The notes below the pieces were generated by a model. It did no database searches. It was not told where the DNA came from and saw nothing but the letters and a program-made list of their open reading frames with translations. Of a stretch of 64,000 nt of DNA, positions 33,596 through 45,228 are shown in pieces. Both the position numbers and the translations under genes were made by a program. Source of the stretch: Naegleria lovaniensis (Eukaryota; Heterolobosea; Eutetramitea; Acrasida; Naegleriidae); assembly GCF_003324165.1 (NCBI RefSeq), contig NW_025407847.1, positions 464,219 through 528,218 on the forward strand, written 5' to 3'. How positions within the stretch are numbered: position 1 is the first letter of the stretch; each line of letters begins with the position of its first letter.

Positions 33596-34276
33596 TCTAG
33601 GATTTCATCTAAAAACTTTGAGTGTGTTTGCAATAATTTTTTTGTTCTTTTTTCTGTTAGCATCGCTGACGTGAGCTCCAAATGAAGGTCCAAGATTTGT
33701 TCGAGATTTTCCCAGACGTCGTTTGGTATTAATAACGCAGCCATTATCTTTGTTTGTTGAGATGACGGTGCTTTAGTTATGATATCCCTAATTTAGGCAA
33801 GTTCCTATTCACATGGTTTGTTTCTGCGGTGAATAATAATTTTGTATTCGCCAACTAATGTTCTTTCTCCTCAGCAGAATGTGAACAAATATAATTCGTT
33901 CATTAGAAAAATACATTAACATAAGGTTGTTCCTTCTTACCGAACACGAGAAGCAGGATCACCTCAACCCATAAAGGTTGGAGTTATTACTTTTTTAAAA
34001 ACAAATCTGTTTCGTGCTTTATCCCCGAAACAAGTTCATGAGAACCTTAAAGAAACCTCAGGACTCTAAAAATTCCAGAGGTTTCACTCAAAGAAAAATC
34101 AAGTCCAAGGCTGTACAGTACCTCCAAATCAACGGCATCAAAAACAAGTCCGCTCAAGCCCGCATAGTATTTCAATAGAACATTGTTGGGTCGTTCGTTA
34201 CGTTCTCCTTTCTCCTTCTCTTCTGTAATTTATTATTCCTTCTATTAAGGCTTCTTTGACTTTAATCATCATCATC
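33596..34276. other. 681-bp divergent intergenic region
   Basis: It lies between two divergent genes. It is AT-rich, with no convincing frame or RNA gene. A repeated atcatcatc run abuts the start at 34277. Confidence 0.4.
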
Positions 34277-35254
34277 ATGGGTGGAGGAGCCTCAAAGAAT
34301 TCATTTCGGCAATACCTCGAGGAACGTGAGCATCCTTTTCAAAAGAGAACGGATCGAGCCTTTGTCGTATCGGCTTCCAAATATCGAGCACATCCTTCTC
34401 AATCCTCAGAAACAACAACAACACAACAAGACTTCTCTCCTCACGATGTTGCAGTGATTGAAAAGGGAAAGATTATTTCTCAAACCGAATCTGCATCATC
34501 ATCCAATCATCGTTCTTCTCCACCATTGCAACACGATCCGTCCTCAAAAAACTCTCCCCGAAGAACCAACACACTTCCTGTCAAACAAACTCCCAAATTC
34601 TTCAAACAATCCTTGCCATACTCTTCAGAGCCGTTATTTTCATGGTTTAAGAAGAAACAACGGCCGAACAAGACCTTTCCAAGCGCAGCGATCAATGAGA
34701 AGGATGTCATTGTGGACGAGGCCAGTGTTTGGCACAATACACGAATTTGGGTCTCCAATCCCGATGAAACCGAAACAAGTGTAGTGGATGGCGCAACTTT
34801 AAATTTGACTCCAACACTATCAAGCAGTTCACTGGATTCTAATGAAGAGCAAACGAACGGCATTCATTTCAACAATAATAACAGCCTTAATCAACAAGTG
34901 AATTCGAATAGAGTCCAACATGCACCGCCCACTGAAATGACAACCTCACCAACAAACATTGTATCCTCTTCCTATACATCTACTTCGAATGCACCAGTTA
35001 CTGTGGTGAAATCGGAAAAAACTGAGCCCAGCTCCACGAATAATTCGCCTCCCTCATGCAAAAACGCAAATAATACCAAACAGTTAGACCACAACACAAT
35101 CGCAGGTGACAAAGAAAGAACCTTTAATCTAACTCCCATGAAATCGCAACGAACGAAACGAAACGTATCAGCTGCTGCACCCTTAGAACGAAACAGAAGC
35201 AGTAGTTTGCCCAACGCCTTCTTTCCCATACCAAACAAGAGAACTTTGCTGTGA
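34277..35254 (+). CDS. low-complexity protein with N-myristoylation signal
   Basis: The frame is open from 34256. Starting at the ATG at 34277 gives MGGGASKNSFRQYL, a textbook N-myristoylation site (Gly2, small residues, Ser6). The first ATG would bury it behind TLIIIIM. The rest (about 325 residues) is Ser/Thr/Asn/Pro-rich, with basic patches such as FKKKQRPNKTF and a basic C-terminus ending PNKRTLL. No folded domain is recognised. A membrane-attached adaptor or kinase substrate is the simplest reading. Confidence 0.65.
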   Translation: MGGGASKNSFRQYLEEREHPFQKRTDRAFVVSASKYRAHPSQSSETTTTQQDFSPHDVAVIEKGKIISQTESASSSNHRSSPPLQHDPSSKNSPRRTNTLPVKQTPKFFKQSLPYSSEPLFSWFKKKQRPNKTFPSAAINEKDVIVDEASVWHNTRIWVSNPDETETSVVDGATLNLTPTLSSSSLDSNEEQTNGIHFNNNNSLNQQVNSNRVQHAPPTEMTTSPTNIVSSSYTSTSNAPVTVVKSEKTEPSSTNNSPPSCKNANNTKQLDHNTIAGDKERTFNLTPMKSQRTKRNVSAAAPLERNRSSSLPNAFFPIPNKRTLL

Positions 35255-35543
35255 AACTTTCCAATCTCCCTCTTCTATGAAATTCATTCTTGCATTCTTT
35301 GAAGTGTTATCTCCGTCAAGGTGACTCTTTGACTTTGACACTTGCTTTCGAAAGAACAAAAACGAACTGTTGTTAAATTTAGATGGTACCAATTTTAATT
35401 GCCAAAAAAAACACCAAAACACATACAAACAGCAGCCTTATGAAAATTGGCTGAACCTTCAATTACTTGACAAAACTCGTCCTTCTCTGGCGCACTCAGC
35501 AGTTCATTTTCGTATTTGATCGTACAGACTCTTTGGCCATAAC

Positions 35544-35816
35544 ATGAACAGTAAACACTTTCATTGTGGTGTCATGATGAGACAATCATCCTCCTCGCAT
35601 TCTGGCTCCTTCTCTCAACATCGAAGACAACAAAGCGACCCTAGCGTATTGCAAATGAAAAGTGAAAAGAAAGCTTCAATGCCACACCAAGCTCACTCGG
35701 ATGACAAGCAACAACACGTGTTGGATCGCCAATTGTTCGAACAGATGGACCCAGTTTTTAGATTGACTTTTTTATTGTTGGTATTTCATCCAGAAATTTT
35801 GATGGTAAATCGGTAG
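35544..35816 (+). CDS. possible small gene, 90 aa
   Basis: This Ser/His/Gln-rich frame (MMRQSSSSHSGSFSQHRRQQ) has amino-acid bias like neighbouring genes and ends in a hydrophobic stretch (LTFLLLVFHP). The start context is ordinary. It lies alone between the myristoylated protein and the 3' end of xanthine dehydrogenase. It may be a single exon of something longer, or chance. Confidence 0.3.
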   Translation: MNSKHFHCGVMMRQSSSSHSGSFSQHRRQQSDPSVLQMKSEKKASMPHQAHSDDKQQHVLDRQLFEQMDPVFRLTFLLLVFHPEILMVNR

Positions 35817-35914
35817 AGCCAAAGCGATGTAAATCATCATTATTCAACAGACCAAAATAAACAAGCAAAACATCATCTACAAAACTGTATTCTTCAAACG
35901 GCGTTCCTTAATAA

Positions 35915-38900
35915 CTAGTAACTACACTTAATTCTAGTGTTCTCATCTTCCACAAATCGCTCAACAAACTTGTCATAACAGGCAACTCTAATTTTCTCCG
36001 TTGTTGCTGGAGGTTCCAATTTACAGTAACTAGTAATTCCAGCATCTCTTCGAGCACTTTCGACAGCTTGTTTGATAGCAAAGAACACAGTTGCTCCCAA
36101 ACCAAGAGGAGGTTCTATATATTGTGAATAGGTGAAAAATCAATTTAAAAAATTAGTCGTTTGGATGGATACAATAAACCAAGTTATCTAAAGTCACCGG
36201 GCAAAAATTGTAAAACATACCTCCAATACCTTTCGAGCTATAGGTTGCTTTGGGATTGAGAGAATCTTTTAACAGGTGAACATTAAACACGCATGGAATG
36301 TCACCTGCTGATGGAATTTTGTAAGCACCAGGTCCTTTGGTAAAGCATTGACCTGGTTGAATCCAAGTGTGTGATTCATCTCCCCACATAAATTCCTCCA
36401 TTGTAAACAATCCCATTCTGTTAAGGACATATGTCATTCACCATGGTGGTCACAATATGTCGTTATTTTTATCAGCATCATGAATGGTTATTTTCATCAT
36501 TCGCGTCATGCAACATTTGAAAACATGTCAACATACCCTTGAATAAAAGCTCCCTCAATTTGACCAATGTCGATAGCAGGATTCAAGCTATTTCCTACAT
36601 CCATGACGATATCTGTACGTTTCACGGTCCAATCTCCAGTGAGTGTGTCAATTTCGACTTCACTAGCAGCACATCCATAAGTGAAATATTCGAAAGGCCT
36701 TCCAATGCCCTTCTCCCAATCCATCCACACCTGTGAAGTGTGGTAGAATCCAGTGGCGCTGAGTGAGATATCTCCCTTGTAATAGGCCTATGAGGTGTGT
36801 TGTTGTGACATGTTGATATGATAATTTTGAATGAGAAATTAAATAGTCAACATTAAAAAATAAACATCTTGATACTTACCTTATCAACCAATTCAATCCA
36901 TTGTTCTGTAGTTAGAACCGGTGGAGCATGAAGTTTGTCCTTTTCATCAAGAACATAATTTGCGAATAATTCTGGGAACAACTCCTTCTTGAGAGCATCC
37001 AAACGCTTATTAATCACATTGCAAGCATTGATCACTGCTTGTCCATATAAATCACTCGAAGCACTTGCAGCAGTGGCTGACCCGTTAGGAATCTTATCGC
37101 TCGATGTATCCTTAATGTGAATGAGTTCAGGAGGAATGCCAAGCGCAGTCGATGCAACCTGAATCAATTTGATAAAGAGACCTTGTCCCATACAAACACC
37201 GCCCGTGCTCAATAATACAGAACCATCATTGTGATAAATATTAATAAAGGCACCTCCTTGGTTCAAGAAGGGAGCTCCAAAGGCAATGCCAAATTTCACA
37301 GGAAGCATGGAGATTCCTTTTTTACGATATCTGTGTTTCGAGTTGAAATCTTCAATTTCTTTCAGACGTTGCTCGTAATTGGCACATTCTTTGGTTTGAT
37401 TCCATAACGTGTGAATTCGATCAGTGTCTTCAATTTTCATTTGGAATGGAGTGATGGAATTTTGAGAGGTGTAGAAATTGGCTTCTCGGATCGACATGGC
37501 CAATTTGTAAGGGCTAGTGGTTTGTTGTGAAGTTGTATCGAGTTGGCTATAGAGAGCGTGTGACAAATGATCAATGACAGTTTCTATTGCGATAAGGGAC
37601 TGAGGTCCACCAAATCCTCTGAATGCCGTATTCGATTGAACATTGGTTTTACACACTCGTCCAGTTATCTTTGAAGCAGGAACGAAATAACAATTGTCAA
37701 CGCTTTGCATGGCTCGATTGAGAACGCTTTCACTCAGGTCCATGCTGTATCCTCCATTAGAAATGATTTCAACATCCAAAGCTTCAATTTTTAAGGTTGA
37801 CTTGTTTAAAGCTGCTTTGTATTTGGCAAAGAATGGATGCCGTTGACCTGTGGTAGACATGTCGACATCTCGGTCTAGAATAATACGAACAGGTCTCTGG
37901 AATTTTTGAGCAGCTACTGCTACTGCAGCTGCAAGGTATGTAGGTTTCGATTCTTTTCCTCCAAATCCACCTGTTGTTTTGGTATTGTAATTTAAATATT
38001 AATTAGCACATTATACAATCACTACTCACTTACCTCCAAGTCGTTTCACAGAAGCAACAACCTTATTACTAGGAATATTGAGAACTTCAGCAACTGTCAT
38101 TTGAGTGTGTGAACAGTCCTGAGTGGTACAATACACTTGATATTCACCTAATTCAGGAAAGTTAGGAATCACCACAGCAGCATATGGTTCCACATAGAAA
38201 TGTTCTTGAGCTGTGTTTGTGTAGGTGTCACCCTCAACAAGAACATGATCTTTTTCAAGTTGAGGATTGTTTGAAATTTCTTGAATTAATTCAGGAGCGT
38301 GCTTGTTGAGTTGTGGATTCATCAATGAGGGAGCTTGTGATGATATTCTCTTTTCCTTCACATGGAACGATTGATGCTCAAGTGCTTGGCGAATTGTGAA
38401 AATGGGTTGTTGATCTTGCAAAGTTTCATATTCAATGACAACCTCACGAGCAGCGTTCTTTGCTTGAAGCTCCGACTCGGCAACGATCATTCCAATGAGT
38501 TGCCCTGTACTTGTACAATATTGTGATTTAAATAACTCCTCTTCGTGTGGAATGACAACACCAATTTTGTTGATGCCCTTTACATCTTTGTGGTCGACAA
38601 ATCCTAAAACTCCATTCATTTGGAGAGCCTTCTCAGTATTGACAGAGACAATTTTTGCGAGAGGTTTTGTGGAAAGAACAAGTGCAGCATAAACTTCTCC
38701 ATAGAAGGGAAGAATGTCATCTACGAATTTTGCCTCGCCTGATACTTGTAAATGAGCTGATTGGTGTGGAAGAGGTTGTCCAACACTTGCGCCAATTTGG
38801 AGTGGCTTAAATATTTGTTGCCCAACAGGAAAATCTCTTTCAATATAGTATTGATCTAAGAGAGCAGAATTTTCATCCTCGGTCAATTCTCGAATATTCA

Positions 38901-40947
38901 AAGTTTTTGTCACATAGAGGTAAAACTTGTAGTAGAAAGAAAAAGATAAGGCCTTTCGATATTCTATCATTCCTCCAGGTGCATTCTTGTCGAGCGGTAA
39001 ATCTTCGGCAAGATAGCTGAGTGACTCGTCGAATGCTTGTTTTGAAAATTGTTTTCCGATCAAGAAAGAGCGAGTCTTTTCAGCTGACACTGTATATGCA
39101 TTCATTCCTCCATACACCAATCTACAAGTGGTGACATGTCCATAAATTACGATTCGTAAAACTACCTACAAACAAGTAAAAATGCTTACCTAATATCCCT
39201 CACAATATGACTCTCTCGTTCAATTCTAATTTTCATACCAGCAGTCACAACCGCAATGTCATCTTCTCGTCTTTTCGATTGTTTGTAGGCCTTAGTAATT
39301 AGATCACACGTTTGAATGGAATCATTTGCAACTTTACAAGTGCTGCTTGGAAGAGGAAGCTCCAAATGAATGATTAATTCACTCTTTTTCAATTGAACCT
39401 CTCTATAGCCAATAAAGAAATCTTTAAAATCAACAGTTTTCACATGTCCATCCATATGCATGATTTTAAGTTTACAATCCAATGCTATCCATAATGGATT
39501 TAAATCACTTACTGGGCTTGCAGTTACTATGTTACCTGCAAGGCACGCAGTATTTCGAATGGAAGTAGAGGCAAAATATTTCAATTGATCAAGAATGCAA
39601 TCAAGAGCCTTGGCTTGATGAGGTGGAAGTAACTCTTGCTGTTCCCGTAAAAATTCCTCCATTCTGGTGAGAGTAATACTCGCTCCCAATATCAAATGAG
39701 AGGCCTCACCTGAATCTCCATTGTACACAGCTTTCATTTCTAACAATTCCTTAATGTGAGTGGGCTGAATTACCACTGGGAAATGTTTGTTTTTCATTCT
39801 TTGTTCAATTGCAATTTCTGTGTTACCGACAATAAATCTCTTGTGCTCCTTTGGATGTCTCTGCAAAATTTCTAAAAAGTTTTCCAACGTTGTAGGTCTA
39901 TACCACATGAGTGGTTTAGTCGCATGAGACAAAGATCTTGCATTGTTGACTCTGAGAGGTTTGTATTTGTAATTTCTCAATTCAAACGGAAATAGTGGAT
40001 CTGCTTTGGTTGTTGATTGCTCCGATGATGATTCTTTTGCATCACTGCTTTTGCCGCTACAGCAGTCGCTAGGGTTGTTTTGTTTTGCATTATTTTGACA
40101 ACAATTATCCATGCCACATCCTTTCGAATTGCATGATGACTTGTTTGAATTTTGACAGCAATTTTCCATGCCGCATCCAACCAAAGAACGTGCTGCATCC
40201 AATATTGGTCTGTAGCCTGTACATCGACACAAATTTCCGTCCATAGCTCTTTCAATTTCATCAAGAGATGGCTTTGGATTGTTTCTGAGCAAGGTATACA
40301 AACTCATCACAAATCCAGGTGTACAAAATCCGCACTGCAGAGAAATATTTCATGCAAAAGTGTCAATTCATTACAAAATTTAGAATTTAAAACAATGGTT
40401 GTTCTGACATTGCAATCTCTCTACCTACCTGTGATCCATTAAATTCTCTAATTCTCTTTTGAATTAAATGCAGCATATCATCACGAGTCGAGCCAACTCC
40501 TTCAACTGTAACGACATGACATCCATCACACTCCATCAATGGAAATAAACATGAATTAACACTTCTACTCACTACCGATTGAGTCCGATGATCATAATGT
40601 TGTACCATGACAATACACGAGCCACATCCTCCCTCGTTACAACCAATTTTTGTGCCCGTGAGCCGTAGCTCATTCCGTAAATATTGTGAGAGAGTGAGCT
40701 CGGGATTGGGACAACTCAATTGATGCTTGATTCCATTCACGTAGAGTAAAATAGAGTGAGTATAATTGGTATGATGAGAGGCAATATGAGTTTCATCTTG
40801 TTGTTGATTCTGATGAGTGGGATCCAGAAGTGTTTCTGTTATTCCTCTAGGGGTGGTGTTATTACAAGAATCATCCCGAAGAAACCAACATGGACTTGTG
40901 TTATTACTCTCCGTCGTCGGAGGCAAGGAGGAGGATGAAGATGCCAT
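35915..40947 (-). CDS. XDH: xanthine dehydrogenase, 7 exons, 1496 aa
   Basis: Exons are 40947-40429, 40334-39190, 39121-38034, 37970-36880, 36787-36537, 36417-36221 and 36114-35915. All six introns are GT-AG, 63-119 nt, and every junction keeps frame. Order: plant-type 2Fe-2S domain ([10 protein letters not shown]), second 2Fe-2S domain ([10 protein letters not shown] and [13 protein letters not shown]), FAD domain ([22 protein letters not shown]) and molybdopterin domain ([30 protein letters not shown]). Glu924 and Arg1003 align with bovine Glu802 and Arg880, the pair that marks XDH rather than aldehyde oxidase. Glu1431 is the catalytic GEPPL glutamate. The protein oxidises hypoxanthine and xanthine to urate in purine breakdown. 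It is about 160 residues longer than animal enzymes, partly from an N-terminal extension and a Cys-rich insert at about 226-270. Confidence 0.95.
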
Positions 40948-42442
40948 CTTTTGTGTTGTTGTTCAAAGTGTTGTTGTTCTTGGAGTGTTGCGGAAAATTT
41001 TTTGTATGGAGATGGTTTTCAATTCAAAAATCTTGTCATCCCATGTTGGGTGAGGACTTTAAAAGGGGGTGACCTGAACTATGCCTTAAGTCGACATTCA
41101 ACAACAGCAGCATTGAAACAGTTGGATTTGAAGTCAATGCCTTGACAGTTGCCATCAATAAGATTTGTATATATTTATCTATCCTGACAGAATTGAACTC
41201 ACAACCATAACGAACGTACACTTTGGTGATGACTAGAACGACAATCTTCCAACATGATCCACACGCGTTCTCGGTCCTTGTGTGATATTGTAAAGATAGA
41301 AATTCTTGTTTTTTCGTTGCTGCCTTATTCTCTGCATCTTTTCAACACTCTTACCTGCCAAATAATACAGAGTTGAAAATTGAAGACTTGAAGGTAGGGG
41401 TCTTTTAAAATCCAAATACATGAAACATTGAGAATCCAACATGCACTGCAGATGAGAGTCATATTATCAAATGTACTTTTGGATCTGCCTTGCAACGATC
41501 GAATTCCAATTTTGCATGTATTCGACGGATGAAATCATTCATCATCAAAACATCTCTCAGTCCCTTCAAGATGAATTTGTTGTTGAGAAAAGACATGTGG
41601 AGCCGCTCATAAAGAGAGACTGTTTTCAATCAGATGAGAATGTGTTTAAAGAATTTTATATTTTCGAGTGTTGTTGGTGTCTGCTCTTGTTTTTTGAAAA
41701 AGGATTCTTTTCGTAATTGCACTGGGATAAATTGTTTCATCATCATGGATTTGAGAATCGTATTGAGTGGAATCAGAAGTGAGCTGATGAAACTTTGTAT
41801 GGTCAATTATTATAGAAACTGTTGTGCTGAGTGAAGAGAGGATGACGTGTCGGTTATGTTAACATTGTGTCACGATGAGGTTGGTAGTGGTCGATGAATC
41901 AAATGGTGTTTTTTTTTGAAATGAAATTCGTTCCAATGCTGACGGATGATTGGTAGAGTGAACGTTTTGATTTCAGCAAGGAATAATGTGTTCGGCAAAA
42001 AGTGAGAGTTCAGATTTTGATTGGAAGTGAAAAAAAAACGAAATTTTATCACAACGTTGGACCCTTAAGACAATCGTTTCTCATGAATCATTCTTTAAGC
42101 GTACGCATGGTTTGAAATTCCAACTTCTGACAGCTTGCCATTCTTTTCAGCGGAAGACTTTACAAAGATTCGTTGAAAAAGACAAAAAAAAATCATCAAG
42201 AACGTCTAGTTCTTTCTTGAGATCTTATCTGCTAGTTGCGCTGTTGATACAATTCTCAAAGATAACGACCTCAGGATATTGAAAGTTTTGAGTCTAGTGT
42301 GGTGCCAGAGTATTAATATCCTTTCGGAAACGTATCAAGAGCCTTCCCGAGAGAGAATCAGGATCATTAGTATACAACAGGAAATAAGAATTTCTTCTAA
42401 ACATCATCGGAATAGTAACAACATTCCTAGTCCATCCTCTAC
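40948..42442. other. 1.5-kb intergenic region between divergent genes
   Basis: Short frames occur on both strands, but none has a convincing composition, start context or family signature. It contains the promoters of xanthine dehydrogenase and the epimerase. No tRNA-like or repeat structure was found. Confidence 0.45.
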
Positions 42443-43785
42443 TTGATCAACATATTTATATCCACGAATAATACCATCATCATGATGATGAACAATATAA
42501 TATCCAACATTATCCATCAACCCAGAAAGTGGGCTCTCATCTTTCTCGGAGTAGTTTCAATACTCTTCATTATACGACTCATGTTCAAAAATAGTGCTAG
42601 TATGAATATCATAGATGCCAGTAATAGCCATTCCGCAGCAGCACAATTCTTTAAGAAATTGAAAAAAAGTAAGGAGCCCACAAAACCATACTCAGTCATG
42701 ATTACAGGAGGAGCTGGATTTATTGGCTCTCATATTGCTGAACATTTTGTGAGGAATGAACCTCTCTGTGAACGAATTGTAATTTATGATAATTTACATG
42801 CAACTGCACAATCAAGTGGTAACCCCAATGTAAATACGAATAGCAATTTGGAATTTCTGTACTCGTTGGAACAAAAGTTGAATTCAAAAAAAATTGTTTT
42901 TGTAAAGGAATCTATCATGGATCGATCAGTTTTTAGAGATACTTTGAAAAAGTATAACATACGATATGTGTATCATTTGGCTGCTCTGGTATCAGTTCCA
43001 GAATCCATGAAATTCCCTCAAATGTATTTCCAAGTGAATACTATGGGAACCGATATTGTTTTGGAGGAAAGCAGAAAATCTGGACACGTGAAAAAAGTTG
43101 TATTGAGCTCGTCAGCAGCTATTTATGGTTTGAGCCAACTGTACCAAAATTTGAGAACATGAACCCAAGCTGCGAGTCACCGTATGCTCAATCGAAATAT
43201 GATGGAGAATTTTTGTGTAAATTCCATTCTCAACAGGCGATTGAGGAGCATTTATCTGCAGGTAAAAAACTTGGAGAGGACAACAGTGACAGCGACAACG
43301 AACCAATGGTTGCTATTGCTCTTCGATATTTCAACGTTTTTGGAGAACGTCAAGATCCCAACTCTCAGTATGCAGCTGCAATTCCACGATTTATCGACCG
43401 AGCATGTGTCAAAGGAGAAGCCATTGAAATTTATGGAGACGGAAGACAAACTAGAGATTTTGTCTATGTGAAAGATGTGGTTTGGGCCAACGTCTATGCC
43501 TCTTTCTTTATTGGAGAATTTGGTGTATTTAATGTTGGTTATGGCTCGTACATTACCATTAATCAAATGGCTGACATTGTTGAATCACAATGTGCCAAAT
43601 TAACACAAAAGCCTGTGAATAAGAGAGTGTACCTTCCACGAAGACCGGGAGACGTTGTCTATTCGATGGCTTCCGTTCGACGACTCACAAATAATGGTTG
43701 GAAGCCAAAATACTCCTTCAAAGAATCTGCCATTCAAACCATTGAATATTTCTACAAACAATCTACTACCAACAATAATAAATAA
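42443..43785 (+). CDS. membrane-anchored UDP-sugar 4-epimerase-like protein, one frame break
   Basis: Two overlapping frames (42443-43162 and 43159-43785) form one extended-SDR protein. An N-terminal anchor (WALIFLGVVSILFIIRLMF) suggests a type II Golgi or ER protein. Next are the Rossmann motif TGGAGFIGSHI, HLAALVSVPES, SSAAIYG and, in the second frame, SPYAQSKYDGE (catalytic Tyr-x3-Lys), RYFNVFGERQDPNSQYAA and YGDGRQTRDFVYVKDV. The family interconverts UDP-hexoses such as UDP-Glc/UDP-Gal or their N-acetyl or uronic forms; the exact substrate is not readable here. Between SSAAIYG and FEPTVPKFENM one base is missing (about 43126-43130). No intron fits, so this is a frameshift or a sequence error. 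The exact start among several early Met codons is uncertain. Confidence 0.75.
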
Positions 43786-43863
43786 ATATTTCACAAGTAT
43801 TTCAACAAAGCATTCAATCAGTCCAAGAGACCACTAATTGAATTTGAAATTCAGCCTGTATTG

Positions 43864-45228
43864 TTAAATTCTATCCTCTTCCTCAGTTCTTTCCTCAATG
43901 CCAGAGTAATCAATTGAGTGGACAAATTCGTTCTCTTCTGAAGGCTCTTGATGACCTTCTTGCTGATCTTCATATGTAACATCTTCATCTTCTTCCTCTT
44001 CAATAACCACTTGTTGCTGCTCGTGATGATCAAATTCATCATCTTTGAAATCTTCAAAATCCTCTTCCTGAATAGACGTATTGGAAGGTTTCTCCCCGTT
44101 ATTTTGAACTTGTACCACTGCAAAATCGTGATCTGATCTTAAAGTGTCACTTGGTATCTTTGTTGGTTGTAAAGTCTCGCTTGTGTTTTCAGTATATTCC
44201 ATCGTTTGGCTTGTCTCAAAATCTCCATCAAAATCTTCGAATGACCCGTCCGTGATAGCAATTGAAGCAGTGTTGTTGTCGACGAGCAAAGAAGTTGAGA
44301 TTTGAGGTTCTTGATTGTTCTGCTTGCTCAAAGCTTCACTGTCAAAACTATCTGAAGTGCTTGATTGTTGATTTTCCTCTTTCTCATCCTCGTTGATCAT
44401 GTCAAACTTGGCGGTTGATGAATAGTAATCATCAGACTCTTGAACTGGTGTTACTTGGTTTTGCGTTGATGAGACAACAACCTTATTGAGTTCTTTGGTC
44501 ACCACTGGTTCTGTCAGTACAGATCGTGCTGACGATCCTGAGCTAAATAATGATTCTGCGCTCGCTTGTCGACTTGATGATCTTTGGTTAGTTCCATTTT
44601 TGTTGTTGTCTTTTGCTGAATGACGCTCAGACCTTGCTGAGGTTATTGTTGAAGATGTTAAACTCTCCTCCACTTCTTCAACTTGCATGGGAGTTGAAAC
44701 TTCTTTCACTGGCTGTTTTGAAGCTTTCAACGCATGAAGGTCTTTCTCAAGTTTGATTGCCTCATAATTATCTTTCAATAGATTAATTAATTTGTTTTGA
44801 TTCTTCCATAGTTCCTTCTCTCGAAGTGACATTCCTCTTGTATCGATCTTGGTCATGGATGAAAATAATTTACTTGGATTGTCCATAAATTCATCCATGA
44901 TCATTTGATAACTTTGCTGTAAATTGTTGTAACGGTCATTATTTTCCTTAATCGTTCGATATAGTTCACATGGTATCGTAATATATTCATTGGTTGTATC
45001 TTCGGATAATTCTCGAGCAGAAGATGATTCATTCTCCTTGTTCGTCATTGTATCTGTCAGATGAGGTATGACACCAGATAAGGTTGTCCCTTGACGTTCA
45101 TCGTCTTTGATCGTATCATAGCGCTGTTGTTGAAGTTTTTTAATCACTCTTTCTGCTAGTTCTTCTTCTAATGTTACTTTGTAATCTCGAGACGGATCTG
45201 GTTTTTTAGTTACAGAACTTGATTTCAC
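43864..45228 (-). CDS. acidic low-complexity protein, probably the C-terminal part of the next-upstream gene
   Basis: The 454-codon frame has no ATG near its start (it opens with GTG; the first ATG lies about 60 codons in). It overlaps the stop of the MAP10-like frame by 4 bp. Its beginning (VTLEEELAERVIKKLQQQRY) is a likely helix. A middle coiled segment and a long acidic, Ser/Gln-rich tail follow (HHEQQQVVIEEEEDEDVTYE). I found no GT-AG intron with the right length to join it to the upstream frame, so either a frameshift or an intron I missed separates them. Confidence 0.5.
   Translation of the reverse strand: MKSSSVTKKPDPSRDYKVTLEEELAERVIKKLQQQRYDTIKDDERQGTTLSGVIPHLTDTMTNKENESSSARELSEDTTNEYITIPCELYRTIKENNDRYNNLQQSYQMIMDEFMDNPSKLFSSMTKIDTRGMSLREKELWKNQNKLINLLKDNYEAIKLEKDLHALKASKQPVKEVSTPMQVEEVEESLTSSTITSARSERHSAKDNNKNGTNQRSSSRQASAESLFSSGSSARSVLTEPVVTKELNKVVVSSTQNQVTPVQESDDYYSSTAKFDMINEDEKEENQQSSTSDSFDSEALSKQNNQEPQISTSLLVDNNTASIAITDGSFEDFDGDFETSQTMEYTENTSETLQPTKIPSDTLRSDHDFAVVQVQNNGEKPSNTSIQEEDFEDFKDDEFDHHEQQQVVIEEEEDEDVTYEDQQEGHQEPSEENEFVHSIDYSGIEERTEEEDRI

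Noticed and set aside
41471-42052. Short frames in the 1.5-kb gap after xanthine dehydrogenase
   Set aside because: No family signature, biased composition or start context was seen; they overlap one another on both strands.
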